64,000 nt of DNA. It comes from Callaeas wilsoni (lineage: Eukaryota; Chordata; Aves; Passeriformes; Callaeidae). The notes beneath the pieces are model-generated. The model saw only the letters and a program-made list of their open reading frames with translations. It was not told the origin of the DNA and did no database searches. Made by a program: the position numbers and the translations under genes. Where the stretch lies: positions 1 through 64,000 of the forward strand of contig VWPU01014193.1 in NCBI GenBank assembly GCA_013398955.1, given 5' to 3'. Numbering within the stretch: position 1 is the stretch's first letter; the number at the start of each line of letters is the position of its first letter. This document shows positions 13,401-25,102 of this stretch, piece after piece.

Positions 13401-15086
13401 GTAATATGATCAGTCTTTCAAGAGTAGATATGCTGGTACAAAAAGAATGCTTTTGTTTAGAGACAAACTAAGGACAGCAGTAGAGAAATATCCCATTTCA
13501 GGAAAATACTCCTCCATTTGATATCTGTAACAGGTGTCCCCATATATCCTGGCAGTATATGAAAAAAGGAAAAATGTCTTTGAAGTACTGTTGGAGACAA
13601 AATGCTTTTCCTCATCTAATACATTTGTCCCTCAAGAATTGCCCCTCTGCATCAGTGGGCCTGAAAACACTGAAATCTAGTGGCAGATCTAGCATATTTT
13701 GTATGCTGCAGCAGAAAATTAATAACTGTAGGAAAGTATGTTCCTACTTCATAGTGCCATATGACGAGTTGCACATAGCTGGGATTGCTCAAGTTACTGT
13801 ACCACAAACCTGAAGTGCAGAGTATTTCATACAGGACCAGATTGCAGAACTTAACCACACGCCTGCAATGTGCTGGTGCAGAGCTGCGCTTTTGGAGGGG
13901 GAGGTGGGACAGATACCAACCTCTCCAAAGCTAATTCAGAGCAGTCACCAACAAGCATGCTTACAAGTAAAAGACTTAAGAAATGAGAGATTAGTCACAA
14001 GTATCTAAACTTTTACACCAGCCACCTTGGAGGAGTAGTGTTGAGTCCCTCTTCAAACACTACTCCACATTGTCACACACATCAATTGCTCCAGTTCATG
14101 ATGAAAACCTGGAGCAACCATCTTCGCCCCATACCTGTCAGTGAAAGTGTCTGTTCCTTTTATGTTTGTCCTATGTCTAGGTAGCATTTTGCTACCAGTC
14201 CTAGAGACTTCAGGGTCATGCTCTCATCTTGCTTTTCCGGCTAGCACTGTGTTCAGGTGCCCTCAGCCTGTTTTAACAGGTTGCTTCTGGCATGTTCCTC
14301 GAGTATGCTGGTCACCACAAAATTAATAGAAAAAGTAAAATCAACTGCAGTCCTTTGAAGCTCAGGAGACTGCCTTGGGAAGATCTTTCCTACTCATCTT
14401 AGGTGACAGAAATGCATTCAGAGGAGGTGAATCCAGAGGAGGTGAACGTCATTGGTCACACTACAGAAGACACATCTGATCGAAAGGCTGAAGTCATGAG
14501 GCTCTAGTGTTGGCTTCAGTAAACTTTGGGTCAGATTCCATATGAATTGGTTTTGTTTTGTTTTGACATCAGTTGGACATTTCCTAGTTCACATGAGCCT
14601 GAACACACAAACAGGACTCAGCACGTTGGAACAGCAAACCATACAAAGAAATCCTGCAAGCCTGAATTTGCTGAGGCTTGCCTCAGAAAGAAACGTGGGT
14701 GATCTACAGTTTATGGGGCGTAAACCAAAGGCTGCTGGCTGTACAGAACACACTGCTACTTCTCCATGCCTGTGCATGAGAAAACACAGAGATATTGAAA
14801 CACTATCTTGACTTCAATTCAAAACAATGCCCAACTCAACAAAAGGTTTTCAACTGTTTCCTTGCTGGAAACAATATCAAGAGAATACATGTAATTAGCA
14901 CTTAAAAAGAAGGTTGAGCAGCTCCCAGCCACCTCATCAGTGTATCTCAAGTAAGATTAACACTTCCAGACGGAGAAGTATAGTCTTTATGAGCCTGTCA
15001 CTAAACCTTGTGCTTTGTTCCTGCAGCCAAATCTAGCCTTAAAGGCTGCAGCCATTCTGCTGTGCTTAGAAAATCCTTTGTAATTA
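7436..15086. other. Unique non-coding DNA with one CpG-richer patch
   Basis: No gene is supported. About 7,600-7,760 is locally GC- and CpG-rich (CGCGTGCCGTC, GTGCGGCCCTGCAG) but lacks a TATA box, splice frame or other promoter evidence. The rest is AT-rich, with ORFs under 100 codons that mostly overlap antisense partners. About 12,000-12,140 holds several TAAT-type motifs but nothing decisive. Confidence 0.55.
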
Positions 15087-15120
15087 AGATAGATAGATAG
15101 ATAGATAGATAGACAGATGG
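15087..15120 (+). repeat. (AGAT)n microsatellite
   Basis: Six perfect AGAT units (15,087-15,110) are followed by AGAC AGAT GG. It is a simple tetranucleotide repeat, probably polymorphic in length, with no associated gene. Confidence 0.9.
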
Positions 15121-15264
15121 AAGATACAGATGAACAGCAAATAAATTTCAATGCCTTAGTTACTGAAATTACTGAATTTTCTCTGAATGCAAGCAATGCA
15201 AGTCTGGCTGTTACACAAATATACAAAATTTAGTCAGTTTGATTCTTTAACAGAAATTCTACTT

Positions 15265-15820
15265 TGTCTGGTGTCCCAGACAGGGTTAAATTTTGTGTTA
15301 ATTTTTGCAGTATCTGGGAGGGGCCATGTCCAGGACTCAGAGGTTATTCTACACCACCTCATATCATTGCCAGGGGTCGGAGAGGGAGCCTCTTCCAGGA
15401 AGAAGTGGTTCCTTGCAGTCAAGTAAGCACGGCAGATGGAGCAGGAGGGTAACACTGATCCCAAGCCAGAGAGAGTGGGTGGGATAACTCTGGTCCCAAG
15501 GCAGAGGGAGCAGTTGGGGGAGGTGGCTGCGTTCGGGTATCGTGTGTTGTTGGGGATTTCTGTAGTGAGCAATAATGTTTTTCTCTTGTACTCTCTGTCA
15601 ATAATATTGTTTCTGTTACTGTTTGTTTTCTTATCTCATTGCTGTTTCCAGTAAATTGTTCTTATCTCAACCCGTCATCTTTACTTTTTTGTTCCTCCAA
15701 TTCTCTTCTCCATCCCATCACAGGGGAGAGGGGGAAAGGGCAGGAGCAAACAAGCAGCAGTGTGGTTTGGAGTCTCAGTGGGAGCACTAAATTGGGGAGT
15801 GCCATTCCTAAACAACGACA
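15265..15820 (+). mobile_element. Degraded solo LTR, avian ERVL-like
   Basis: The element starts TGTCTGG and ends AACGACA, giving a 4-bp terminal inverted repeat (TGTC/GACA). Inside, in order, are GGGTTAAATTTTGTGTTAAT, ATCTGGGAGGGGCCATGTCC, a GTAGTGAGCAATAATG block, CAGTAAATTG with CTTATCTCAACCCGTC and TACTTTTTTGTTCCTCCAAT, then CCATCCCATCACAGGGGAG. This order matches the bird ERVL-type LTR, whose R-U5 reads ATTAAA...CTTATCTCAACCC...TTTTACTTTTTT...CCCATCCCACTGGGG. AGTAAA at 15,650-15,655 sits where the polyadenylation signal is expected. The U3 is shortened and its TATA region has decayed. No flanking duplication is clear (TACTT versus TCTGC), so the copy is old. No gag-pol sequence adjoins it. 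Several 60-112-codon ORFs cross it on both strands; none is retroviral protein. Confidence 0.8.
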
Positions 15821-17200
15821 TCTGCTAAAGAAAATTTGACTGATGCCATTTTTGAAACAAGACCCTTCTGTTTAAGCAGAAATGGTATTTATAATAAATA
15901 CAGTACTGGTGGAAGAAAGACAAATCTATTGTCTGAGAAGAACAAGCTATTTAAATTCCACAGTGATGGAAAAATTGAAGGGAAAGAGATGGCTGAGGGG
16001 CTTTGTGAGTCGCACAATGCCTCGAGTGCTGCAATAAGAGCAGAAAATAATAGCGATCTGCTTTAGAGATTGTGTCTGTTTCAAACACACATCATTTCAA
16101 ACAATGATGACAACTCTTCCAGTTTCATTTTAGTACTGTTGCTGTTATGGAAACTTTCTCTGTCCTCATCAGCTCGATTATGTGTCTTTACAACGGTAAT
16201 GAATCACAGCTGACACTTCCAGGACTCAGCCTCTTTTGAAGGCATTTACTTCATCATAAGCTCTTCAGTCAAGTTTAAAATCTTATTTTCAGAGGCTGAG
16301 TGAACAGTATGTAGAGATTTTGAGGATTCATTGAGAAACACATTAAAACAGCAATGATTGTTTATGTATTGGTATTTCTACCACTGATATCTTTCTAAAT
16401 GATGCCCTTAAATTTTTGAGATGCAGTCAGATGTAGACAAAATTATAATAAATACAAATAAATAAAATAAATTCAGATTCCTTTGTCTGACATCTTGAGT
16501 GCCTGTTATTTCCTTTGCTGGGACTAAGCTTTTACATTTCCTGATAAAAATTTGCTACAGGTACTCCCAAGGGCTCAGGGCAAGAAGTATTTCTTCTGAT
16601 GGTTTGAGGTCCTCTTAGGCACTCCATCATTTAATCAGCTTTGGAAACAAGACTCACACTTCCAAGGATTAGATCCACCAAACACCATTATAATGCTGAC
16701 TTTTAAGAGCTCAGCAATCCAGGAGAACCTGTAAGCCTGAAAATAGCTTGCTGTAAAAGACTCCAAGAAAGGACAAGTGTAGAAAAATCAACAATGTAAA
16801 ACAGCCTTTAGTAAATGCCAAGAACAGAGATATATCTTTGCCCCTAACTATGTGCATGTTTTCCTCTGAACTGCAAAGGCACAGTGCCCACTACCCACAT
16901 CCTTGCCTGCAGACTGATACTCTAGCAGCACCAGCCCTTTCTCCTAGACCTGGCAGGGGCAGCATCTGTTTTTCCCTTCAGGAGCTCAGAGGTTACAGAA
17001 CTTGTCTGAGATGTGGGAGGCTGGAGTCTCTTCCTTCCTCTGCCTGACGGGAGCTGTCCTTGTGGGTGCACCTATCACATCTCAGGTAACTGAGGGAGCC
17101 TGGGAGGGCCTGCTGTGACCTCAAGTGCAAAGCCAACTGTCTTGAGCGTGGCGTGTTGCACATGGTGCAGAAGAGATGCTGCCAGAGCCAACACAGCTAT
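15821..17200. other. Unique non-coding DNA
   Basis: There is an AT-rich run of AAATA-type units near 16,440-16,475. GC rises from about 16,860 toward the following low-complexity tract. No gene is recognised. Confidence 0.55.
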
Positions 17201-17254
17201 CCCTCTCCTCCCCTCTCCTCCCACTCTCTTCCCCCTCTCCTCCCCCTCTCCTCC
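17201..17254 (+). repeat. Polypyrimidine CT-rich tract
   Basis: Fifty-four bases are almost pure C/T with a single A at 17,223. It begins with two exact copies of CCCTCTCCTC and continues with close variants. It runs into CAG at 17,254-17,256, so it also looks like a splice-acceptor tract, but no exon evidence follows. The opposite strand is a purine-rich G/A run able to form triplex or G-rich structures. Confidence 0.75.
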
Positions 17255-17447
17255 AGGGTGTCCTTTCAGTCGCAGGCTTCATAAGAAACAGCAGCGTGCC
17301 TGTGCCAGTTAGCACAGAAGTACTGGCGGACTCACTACAGCTCTCACCTCTGCTAGCTAAAATGAGGATACTTAAAGCTCCCAACACACTCTCCTGGCCA
17401 AAACAGCAGTGAGGTGGTGGTGCCAAGGATGGATCACACACTACAGC

Positions 17448-17527
17448 GGGATGGGATGGGATGGGATGGGATGGGATGGGATGGGATGGGATGGGATGGG
17501 ATGGGATGGGATGGGATGGGATGGGAT
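17448..17527 (+). repeat. Perfect (GGGAT)16 array, G-quadruplex prone
   Basis: Eighty bases contain sixteen uninterrupted copies of GGGAT. The G3 runs are separated by only two bases (AT), which is the short-loop pattern that favours very stable G-quadruplexes on the plus strand and i-motifs on the minus strand. A five-base unit gives no stop codon in any frame, which explains the long ORFs crossing it on both strands (a repeating GMGWD or SHPIP peptide). These should not be called genes. Confidence 0.95.
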
Positions 17528-20500
17528 AGCAAGGCAAGCAGTATGCACAGCAAAGGGACTGTTCTGAGCAGTTCAAGCACATGTAGTTTGACTGTAGTCC
17601 AACAACATACAACCCATTTCTGACTGCTAATGAGAGTGAAAATTCTTTCAGTATTTTTATAATTATTAGCCCTCCAGGAATTTTTATTGGAAATCACTGA
17701 CAAGCTCCTGTCATAAGTAGAGATAACTTGGTGTTCAATGGCAGAGTTTAGCTGACAGTTTTATTACACTCCTGAGCCAAACAATAAACTGCATTTAAAG
17801 CCAGATGACTCTCTTGTTGTACATCCATATATGTTCTACAGTACAGCTGTAAACAATAGTGAAAACTTCAACAGGAAATTAGATTTGCAGGTTTCAGCTT
17901 TTAGAGGTTGGGCAAATTAATTTGATTATTTAGTGCGCATCAGTCACTGATGCATTTTGCATTAAACATTCCCAGGGACCCATCCAAAGTGAGACACACA
18001 ACGTGAGATTCAAACTTAAAACAGAACCCTGATTTTCATATTATTCAGTTTGAAATCTATTTCTAGCAAATCACCAAACAGTGACTTATGGTTTTCATGA
18101 GCTCTAATGCCATAAAAATACACTTATTCACTAGTGTAAACACACAGAAATGCAATGACAGAAAGGGCACAAACAACAAAATGAATTTCGTCCCGGTAGA
18201 AGTATATGCTGTGAGCATTTTTTCTTGGTAGCATTCACCCACCAGATGAAGTTGTCCCCATAATTCAGTCTAAAGAACTACTTCCATCTCAGAATTTTGA
18301 AGCGTATCTCCCATTTCAATTAATTTCTTATTATTTGAACTCTAATGGGCTGTGGGGTGCAACCCACTGGCATCTTCAGGGCATGCTGACTGTCCAGCTT
18401 TGTTACTTCACACAAAGGCCTTTTTTTATCTCTTAAGGTTATTAGCTTGGGTGGGCATTTAAAGGGAAAAAGTAATATATAAGAGGATTGAAAGTAAAAA
18501 TCAGACATGCTTTTTAAAATCTATCCTCATGCAATCCAAAGTATCAATGATGGCATGCATATAGCAGTAGCAGACATCCTGTCTTACACTTTTGCTTTCT
18601 AGTAATCAACACACAAACCTGTACCAGGTCAATTAAAGCAGTGAAAACCTCAGCTTAAAAGTGGAATTTGTGCTTTAGCTAAGGTGCCATCTGATTAGGC
18701 TCTTTAAAAGCTGGCTAGTCCCAGAAGACTGCTTCAAAAGATCCTGCAGGCAGCATTGATACAAAATCCACAATAAAATTAGATTTCATTTCCGAATCAG
18801 TTTCAACTGTGACTTCTTTTCCTAAAGTCAGAGCCAGTGCACAAATCAGATTAAGAAACAGTAAAGAGAACAAAGTCATTCAACAAAGGCACTAATAACA
18901 ACCCACAGCACACAGGAAGAGATGTCATGTAGTGCTTATGCACTTACAAAATAGTTTTCTAGCTTTAATAGTGAATGACATCAGCTTAAGCATGTTCAAA
19001 CAACAAGAAAACCCCAAAAATAGTGTAAAATACTACTGGTGAACTGCTTCCCTTATTAAAGTGACTACAAGTTACCTACTTTCTCATATAACCACTGCCA
19101 TAAGTCTTTGAGAAGCAGCTCCAGAACTAAGTATTTACATTAAAAAAAACCAAAGTAATTTTGTCTGGAATAGGATTGTCCATGCACTCTGAAAGATTTC
19201 TGGCCTTTTGGATGCAACCTTAGGAGACTATTGTCAAAATGCCCCCTATCCAGGGGAAAAAAAAGAAAACAAGGGCACTGGGAAGAATATGGCAAAGATA
19301 GCAGAAAAAAAACCTTGGTAAACTTTGAAATTCTCTACACATGTAACTACTCTTTGCTAGAAAAGCTACACAGTAGGACAGATGTTGACTGCACACTTGC
19401 TTGGAGACAAAGTAAAGTCTTTAAAATAAAAGAGCTAGATACTTGCATCAATTCTCAGGTAGCAATGTAACAGTGCTGATTTGGTGCTGCTCGTACTGCT
19501 AATTCAGCCAGTCCTGTAAGCTGGTCCCCTATCAGCTGCTGCTTCCATGATCACACAGCATTATTTTTAGTGCAGCAGGTGGAAAGAAGACAGGCATGTA
19601 GCCAGAAGAAGAGATCTGATGGAAGGGTTTAAGTTTTAAAATTAAGCAGTACATGCTGTTTTAAAAGCTGAAAGGGAGAACAGGGAAATTTAAGAATAGT
19701 GGGAAAAAGGAGAGAAAGGAAATTACTGCCCTTCTGTTGGTGTTCTTGGAAATATTTCACTTGTTCTATATAACTAATGTGCAATCCAAGGCATGGACTA
19801 AAGGAAAAGTTATTCTCACTCCACCAGTGAGATTGCATCATTGCCTTGAAAACAGACCAGAATTCCTTCCCAGGAAACATGCACTGGGATTTATTAATTC
19901 CCTCCCAACCTCAGATTATGATGAAGTTTTCACATGGGTTAAAACTAGCAAGAACATAATTTCTCATCTTTGAGAGAACAGGAAAACTGTAAAGTGGGGA
20001 TTTGTATGGAAAATTCAGCTGTGGTGGAAGTTGTGAAGTAGTGCATATCCACTATCCCTGCAGAGACTGAAAACAAACCAAGATTGGCAGGCAGTGAAGA
20101 CAAAGTAGAGCAAATTCACACCTTGTGTCATCCCGAGAACTTCAGCATCACACAGAGCTGCCTATGGAAACAGCTGTATGGGAAGTTTGGCTTCAACAAA
20201 ATAATGCCTGTATGAAAGAAGTGACACCCACATCCTTGGAGCTGTAGCAAGTGGCAGGTGCACTTCCAGACTCACTCAACTTCTTCCCCTCCTGGGCCAG
20301 AGGCAGTCCCAGTGCCTGTCCTCCTGGCCTCGGGCCAGCTGTGCACGCACTTTGCCGCAGCCCTTCACAGGCCATGGGAGCCACAAGGATCTGCAGAAGG
20401 AGGTGCAACGCCCTGTTACTAATAGGCTGAAAAATCCTCCGTGTTTTTGAAGTGTTGTGGGTACACACAGCACTTAAGACAGGAGCTGAGACACTTCTCT

Positions 20501-22131
20501 ACTGCTCTACAGTGTCATATAGAGGGGTTTTATCTCCTCTTTAGTGGACTTGGTCCAGGGTCAGCCAAAGTGCAGCCTGCAGCTGCTCCTTTCTCTGATT
20601 ATTGATTAGGATTAGAAATTATATTTTATATACATCTCTGTAGGCGTGCAAGACATTTAACACAAACATACAAGGACAGGGAGGGCTCTGAAGAGTTTAT
20701 ACAGCCCAAATAAGTTGCAGCACAGCTAGTGAAGACACACACGATTAAAGGCTTATTGATGTAAGCTCCATGTGTATCTTACCAGGTGGACAAAATGTAG
20801 GGTGCTTTCTGGGGCCTTTTTCTGAAGGCAAAGTGTCATTTTTATGAGTAACACTTCAGCCTTCTTTTACAGCAACCTGCTGTTTCAGAGCCTAGGTCAA
20901 AGGACTCCAAGCTTGTATCCAAGTTTGGTGGGGTGACTGGCTTCAAAAATTTCAAGCCTGTGAAAGGTTTACTTCTGATCACCACTCAGGGAATGAACAT
21001 TGCTGGGTTAAGGGCAGAAGATGGCCCTTGGCTCTTGCTTCAGAACAAAGACTGTTTATCCAGCTTTGCCTACAGGACATAGTAACTATCTGCAAGCATG
21101 TGGGACTACTTTCTCAAGCCTTCTTATCCCTTTACTCCCACAGGAGTAGTCCCAAAGGTTGGGCAAAGGGAACAAGAGGATTTGCCCCAAAACACAGAGA
21201 AATAGTGCCCTTGTACTTAAAACAGAAAAAAAAACCCACCAAAACCAACCAAACAAAAAAAAGGAAACAAAAAGTTCTAGTATGCTTTCTTCTGTTGTAC
21301 CTGCCTGCTGCTGGCACCTCATTTAGGGTTACAGCTACATCCTAGTGCCTTTCTGCGGCTCACAGTAGGTATCCACAGCATTGCCACTTCTCACTATTTT
21401 TCTTCCCTTTCACTCTCAGTGATTAAAGGCTGGATCCAAAAGCAGCCTCACAATGTTCATCCTCACACTATTCTCCATGCACCATAACATGGAAAAACCT
21501 TCTGTGAACTTTAAAATATGTTTTTGCTGAGCTGGTTTTCTAACATTCTCATATTGAACTTATTGCCTGTGCCTTACCACAACATAGCATCTGAACCAAA
21601 ACCTGCATAAAGGAATCATTCTTTTCATGCTTTAACAATGTGAATGAGTTTTAAATGGCAATGTTTGGTCTACTTCTTAAGCAAGCCAATTACAATATTC
21701 TCTGAATAGGTGTGTATTGAAATGGATAAGACCAGCATGTGACACAGTTATTCAAACACATGCTCTGAGACATCCTGAGGAGGGATCTCAGAAGGACCAC
21801 AGTTCTGGTTTCGGCTGCACTACATATGTGCTGCATGGCAGGTAACTGAGGCTCAGATTTATGATTCTCCCTCAGCTTTGGGGCTCGGGCTAAAAGATAC
21901 AGAGCCCTGTTTTCAGAGTTGGTAGGCAATGCTAGCAGGGAACAAAGCTCTAGAAAGCAAGCTTAACACATCCTATCTGTCCTCACAGACAGTAGGAAGG
22001 AATTGTCACTTTATAAAGCTCTACCCTGAACTCTCCCCAGTATGTACCAGTGCATATTCCAATATGTTAAAGGAGGATAATAAATTTAAGCCTCTAATAT
22101 GTGTTTCAAAGGGTACTTTATGAGATTTGGG
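17528..22131. other. Unique non-coding DNA
   Basis: No gene is supported. Notable only are a 17-base near-palindrome GCATCAGT-C-ACTGATGC at 17,937-17,953 and a GC-richer patch at about 20,220-20,410 without exon structure. ORFs reach 105 codons at most and are paired with antisense shadows. Confidence 0.55.
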
Positions 22132-22136
22132 GATGA
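22132..22136. repeat. Target-site duplication GATGA, left copy
   Basis: GATGA immediately precedes the LTR start TGTTGG and is repeated exactly after the LTR end at 22,919-22,923. Confidence 0.85.
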
Positions 22137-22918
22137 TGTTGGTGGATAGGGTTTTTTTTTTTTCTTTCTTTCTTTCTCTCATGGAATTTTGTCCCATTTG
22201 TTGCTAGGAGACAATAACAACCAGTATTTAAGAGAGACAAAAGATGTAGCCAAGGAGGAGGGGGAGGAGTCCAGCTGGCCGCACTCTCCTAGCTGAGGGA
22301 TCTTCACTTTGAAGGGCAGAGATACCTCGAGATTTTGGCTGTGGGGTGAGGGGCTGGGCTCGGCTCCTTTCCCTCTCTCTCACTTTTGGGATCGGAGCAA
22401 CAGCCGAGCTGTGGCTACTGAGGGAGGGTTTGCTGCCGCCATGGAGCCCAGCCCGCTGCTGCTTCTCCTACCGTGAGCAAGCCTCTGCTCAGAAGAGCAG
22501 CCGTTGGACTGGGACCTTACTAACACCCAACCTCACTGGAAAGGGTCCTCACCATCTACTCAGGTGCCTCAGGGGAAACCCGAGACCCCAAGCCCCGAGC
22601 CCCTGCAAGAGAGCCTCTACTGACTGCATTCGGGAGTCGGGCTGCCACTGCCCATCCCCACTGTTTTTTCCTTCTGCCACTGCTCTGAGTTTTTTCACTA
22701 CACTGTAACCCAGCAGTCACTGCCCACAGGGTCACCCTGCGGCTCCTGCTACAGCTGCAGAGTTTTCTGTGACCTTGTATTTACCACTCTGGGGTCTGCC
22801 TGCCTCTGCCCTTCAGCCTACTGCTCCAAGATTCCTGCTACAGCTCATTTCGCCGTCCAGAGGGGCACTGGGAAGCTCTGGCCTTCCTTGGCAGACACCT
22901 GTCTTTCAAACCAGGACA
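22137..22918 (+). mobile_element. Solo LTR of an endogenous retrovirus, intact ends
   Basis: The element begins TGTTGGTGG and ends CCAGGACA (TG...CA, TGT/ACA ends). It is flanked on both sides by GATGA (22,132-22,136 and 22,919-22,923), a perfect 5-bp target-site duplication. That size fits ERVL-class integration in birds and also some gammaretrovirus-like families. A T-run with CTTT repeats near the 5' end is followed by TATTTAAG at 22,225-22,232, a plausible TATA-like box, then a GC-rich leader-like part. Many CpGs survive (CCGAGC, GCCGCC, ATTCGGGAGTCGGG), which suggests a fairly recent insertion. No primer-binding site or gag-pol follows; unique DNA resumes immediately. It is therefore a solo LTR left by LTR-LTR recombination. 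Assignment to a named family needs a repeat library. The orientation follows the TATA-like box and is probable rather than certain. Confidence 0.85.
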
Positions 22919-22923
22919 GATGA
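22919..22923. repeat. Target-site duplication GATGA, right copy
   Basis: GATGA directly follows the LTR terminus GGACA and is identical to 22,132-22,136. Confidence 0.85.
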
Positions 22924-25090
22924 GTACATTGTCAAAGCAAAATTCATGCTGAAGATGAAAAATAGATGTAAGGATCAATAATGACCACTTCTGCTGATCA
23001 GTGGAGCATAACTCCAGCTGACTGCAAGACTGGAATGACGGACACCAATACAAACCCTCATGGAGGTAACCCTCATACTCTGGGAGAGATGTGCAAAAGA
23101 CAGAGGTTAACAATAAGCAGAAGAATCAACATAGGAATATTGAGAACTAACTTGGCATACCTGAAACCCACTGAACAAGCAATGCTCACCATCAAAGATC
23201 TCTAACATTACTGAAAAAAATTACTATGAACCAGTTGTCCAAGGGATCCCAGATTAGGCAATATAGCGCAGCAATATTTTAAGCCAACATGAAGCAAAAG
23301 CTGACCAAGAGGATAGCTATATCTAAAGAATTCATCTGGCAAGATGGGACTTATGGACTCACTGCAAAATACACAGTGCTGTCCGTGATGCTTCAGCAAA
23401 ACACTTCCTGACTCCTGCAGCCTTTAAGTCAGCAATATCTACTGTAAAGGATGCAAAAACAGATACCTTGAATAGAAGTGAATCTGTGAAACAGCCTTTC
23501 AGATAGGGAAAAAGGGCACTGATTAATAAGCTGGCATAAACAAGCGAACTTTTTATTCCATTAACTTTACAGGTTGGCTTAAAGCCCCCAAAATTTTGCA
23601 AATAATGATTGCTCCTAGGGGACTATCTCTGTCTGGTTAGTTTATTTGTTTGCATGTACATTTGGTAACTAGGGTCAAAAGTTTTATAGCAGCAACTGTC
23701 TCTGAACTATTACTTGGCTTTGATTTTTTAGCTATGGCACTGAGACTTTTATGCAATATTGTTAATAATAGAAATGCACTTTGTTTTAGTTTTGACTAAT
23801 TATATATTTGCTTGATGCAGTATTTCATGTGCATGGGTAAAAGGTAATTGTTACAGCCTTATAAAATCTCAAGATTCAATTCTGCCTTTAATTACACAGA
23901 TATCACTGGTGATGCAGAGGATTTAATGATGTCAAGAATTCATCACAATTATGGTTTAGCCATGAGATTAGGCAAAATACTCAATGTCAAATCCTAGTGA
24001 CACAAACATACTCTACAACTTTAGAAATGACTGCCTGGGCTTGATTTGAATAAGTACTACAGTAGCACAGTGGAGTTCACACAAATATAGCTGATTCCAA
24101 GCTGCAAAATTCGAATCACTAAATTTGATCAGTGCAAGCACTGGGTGACCCAGCATCTACCTCTGTACTTAGAAATTCAACATCACTCTTATTCCACCCG
24201 CTTTCAAGACCCTTATAGGGCATTTGACACAACTTGCACAAAAGAATTCTCTTCATGTAAATTTTAAGGAAACATCCAGTAATGAAATTTCAGCCTCCTT
24301 TGATTTTCTAAAGCAAGTGTTCATAAATCGATACAATTACTTGATATTATCATTTGCTTTAGTTACAGTATGCATACACAGGGCAAACACAGTCTGTGAA
24401 ATCTGGGATCAGAGTTGATGCCATTTATTTAAGTGACTCATCCTTTACAAATACTAAGTGGAAGCAGCAAAAGTGACAATTTGATCTTTTGTGGTAAATG
24501 TTCACAAATAACTAAGAAATAACATCTGCAGAAAGTGGAAGTTTCATGAACAGAAATATAGCTAAACTCACTGTTTAAGGGATTTGCAGCTAGTACTGCA
24601 GACTTACTGATGTGTAGCTTTATTTAAAATATCCACTGATAAGCTGAAAGTAAAATACTCTCCAACACTGAAGAAAACTGACATTTTCACCTTTAATATA
24701 AACTGCAAAAAGAGGCAACACCACAAGCATCTACAACAAAGGACCTCTCTGGGCATGATGCCATCATCACCATGGCTTTCCATTATCACTGAACATTTGC
24801 AAGAATTATGATGTTCAGGTTCCATCTTGAACTCCCATTCATCAGAGTGTATAAATTTGTCCTTTTTCATTTTTTTCAAACTGCATTTTGGCAGAGGAGT
24901 ACTGGTGGGTGGGGATCTTTTGGAAAGATTAATTTTTAAAAAAATTGTTCTTTTCAAACTGTTCTAAATACAGCAGTGGGGAATATGCCCTGAGGAGCAA
25001 TGCTGTTGCATGTCTCTCAGGGGAGGGGTATTGACAATTAGATATTGTCAGTTTCTTATTCAGTGCAAGAGGAAAACAAGCATTCGTGTT
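22924..25090. other. Unique non-coding DNA
   Basis: No retroviral internal sequence continues from the LTR. It is AT-rich, with ORFs up to 117 codons lacking any recognisable domain. Confidence 0.55.
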
Positions 25091-25102
25091 TCAGGCTAAT
25101 TC

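Noticed and set aside
15234..15654. Overlapping ORFs on both strands near 15.4 kb
   Set aside because: They fall within the ERVL-like LTR, which is non-coding, and show no retroviral protein motifs.
17121..17703. ORFs with repeating SHPIP or GMGWD peptides
   Set aside because: A direct result of the (GGGAT)n unit having no stop in any frame.
22346..22708. 120-codon plus-strand ORF with a hydrophobic start
   Set aside because: It lies entirely inside the solo LTR; its length follows from the LTR's GC content.
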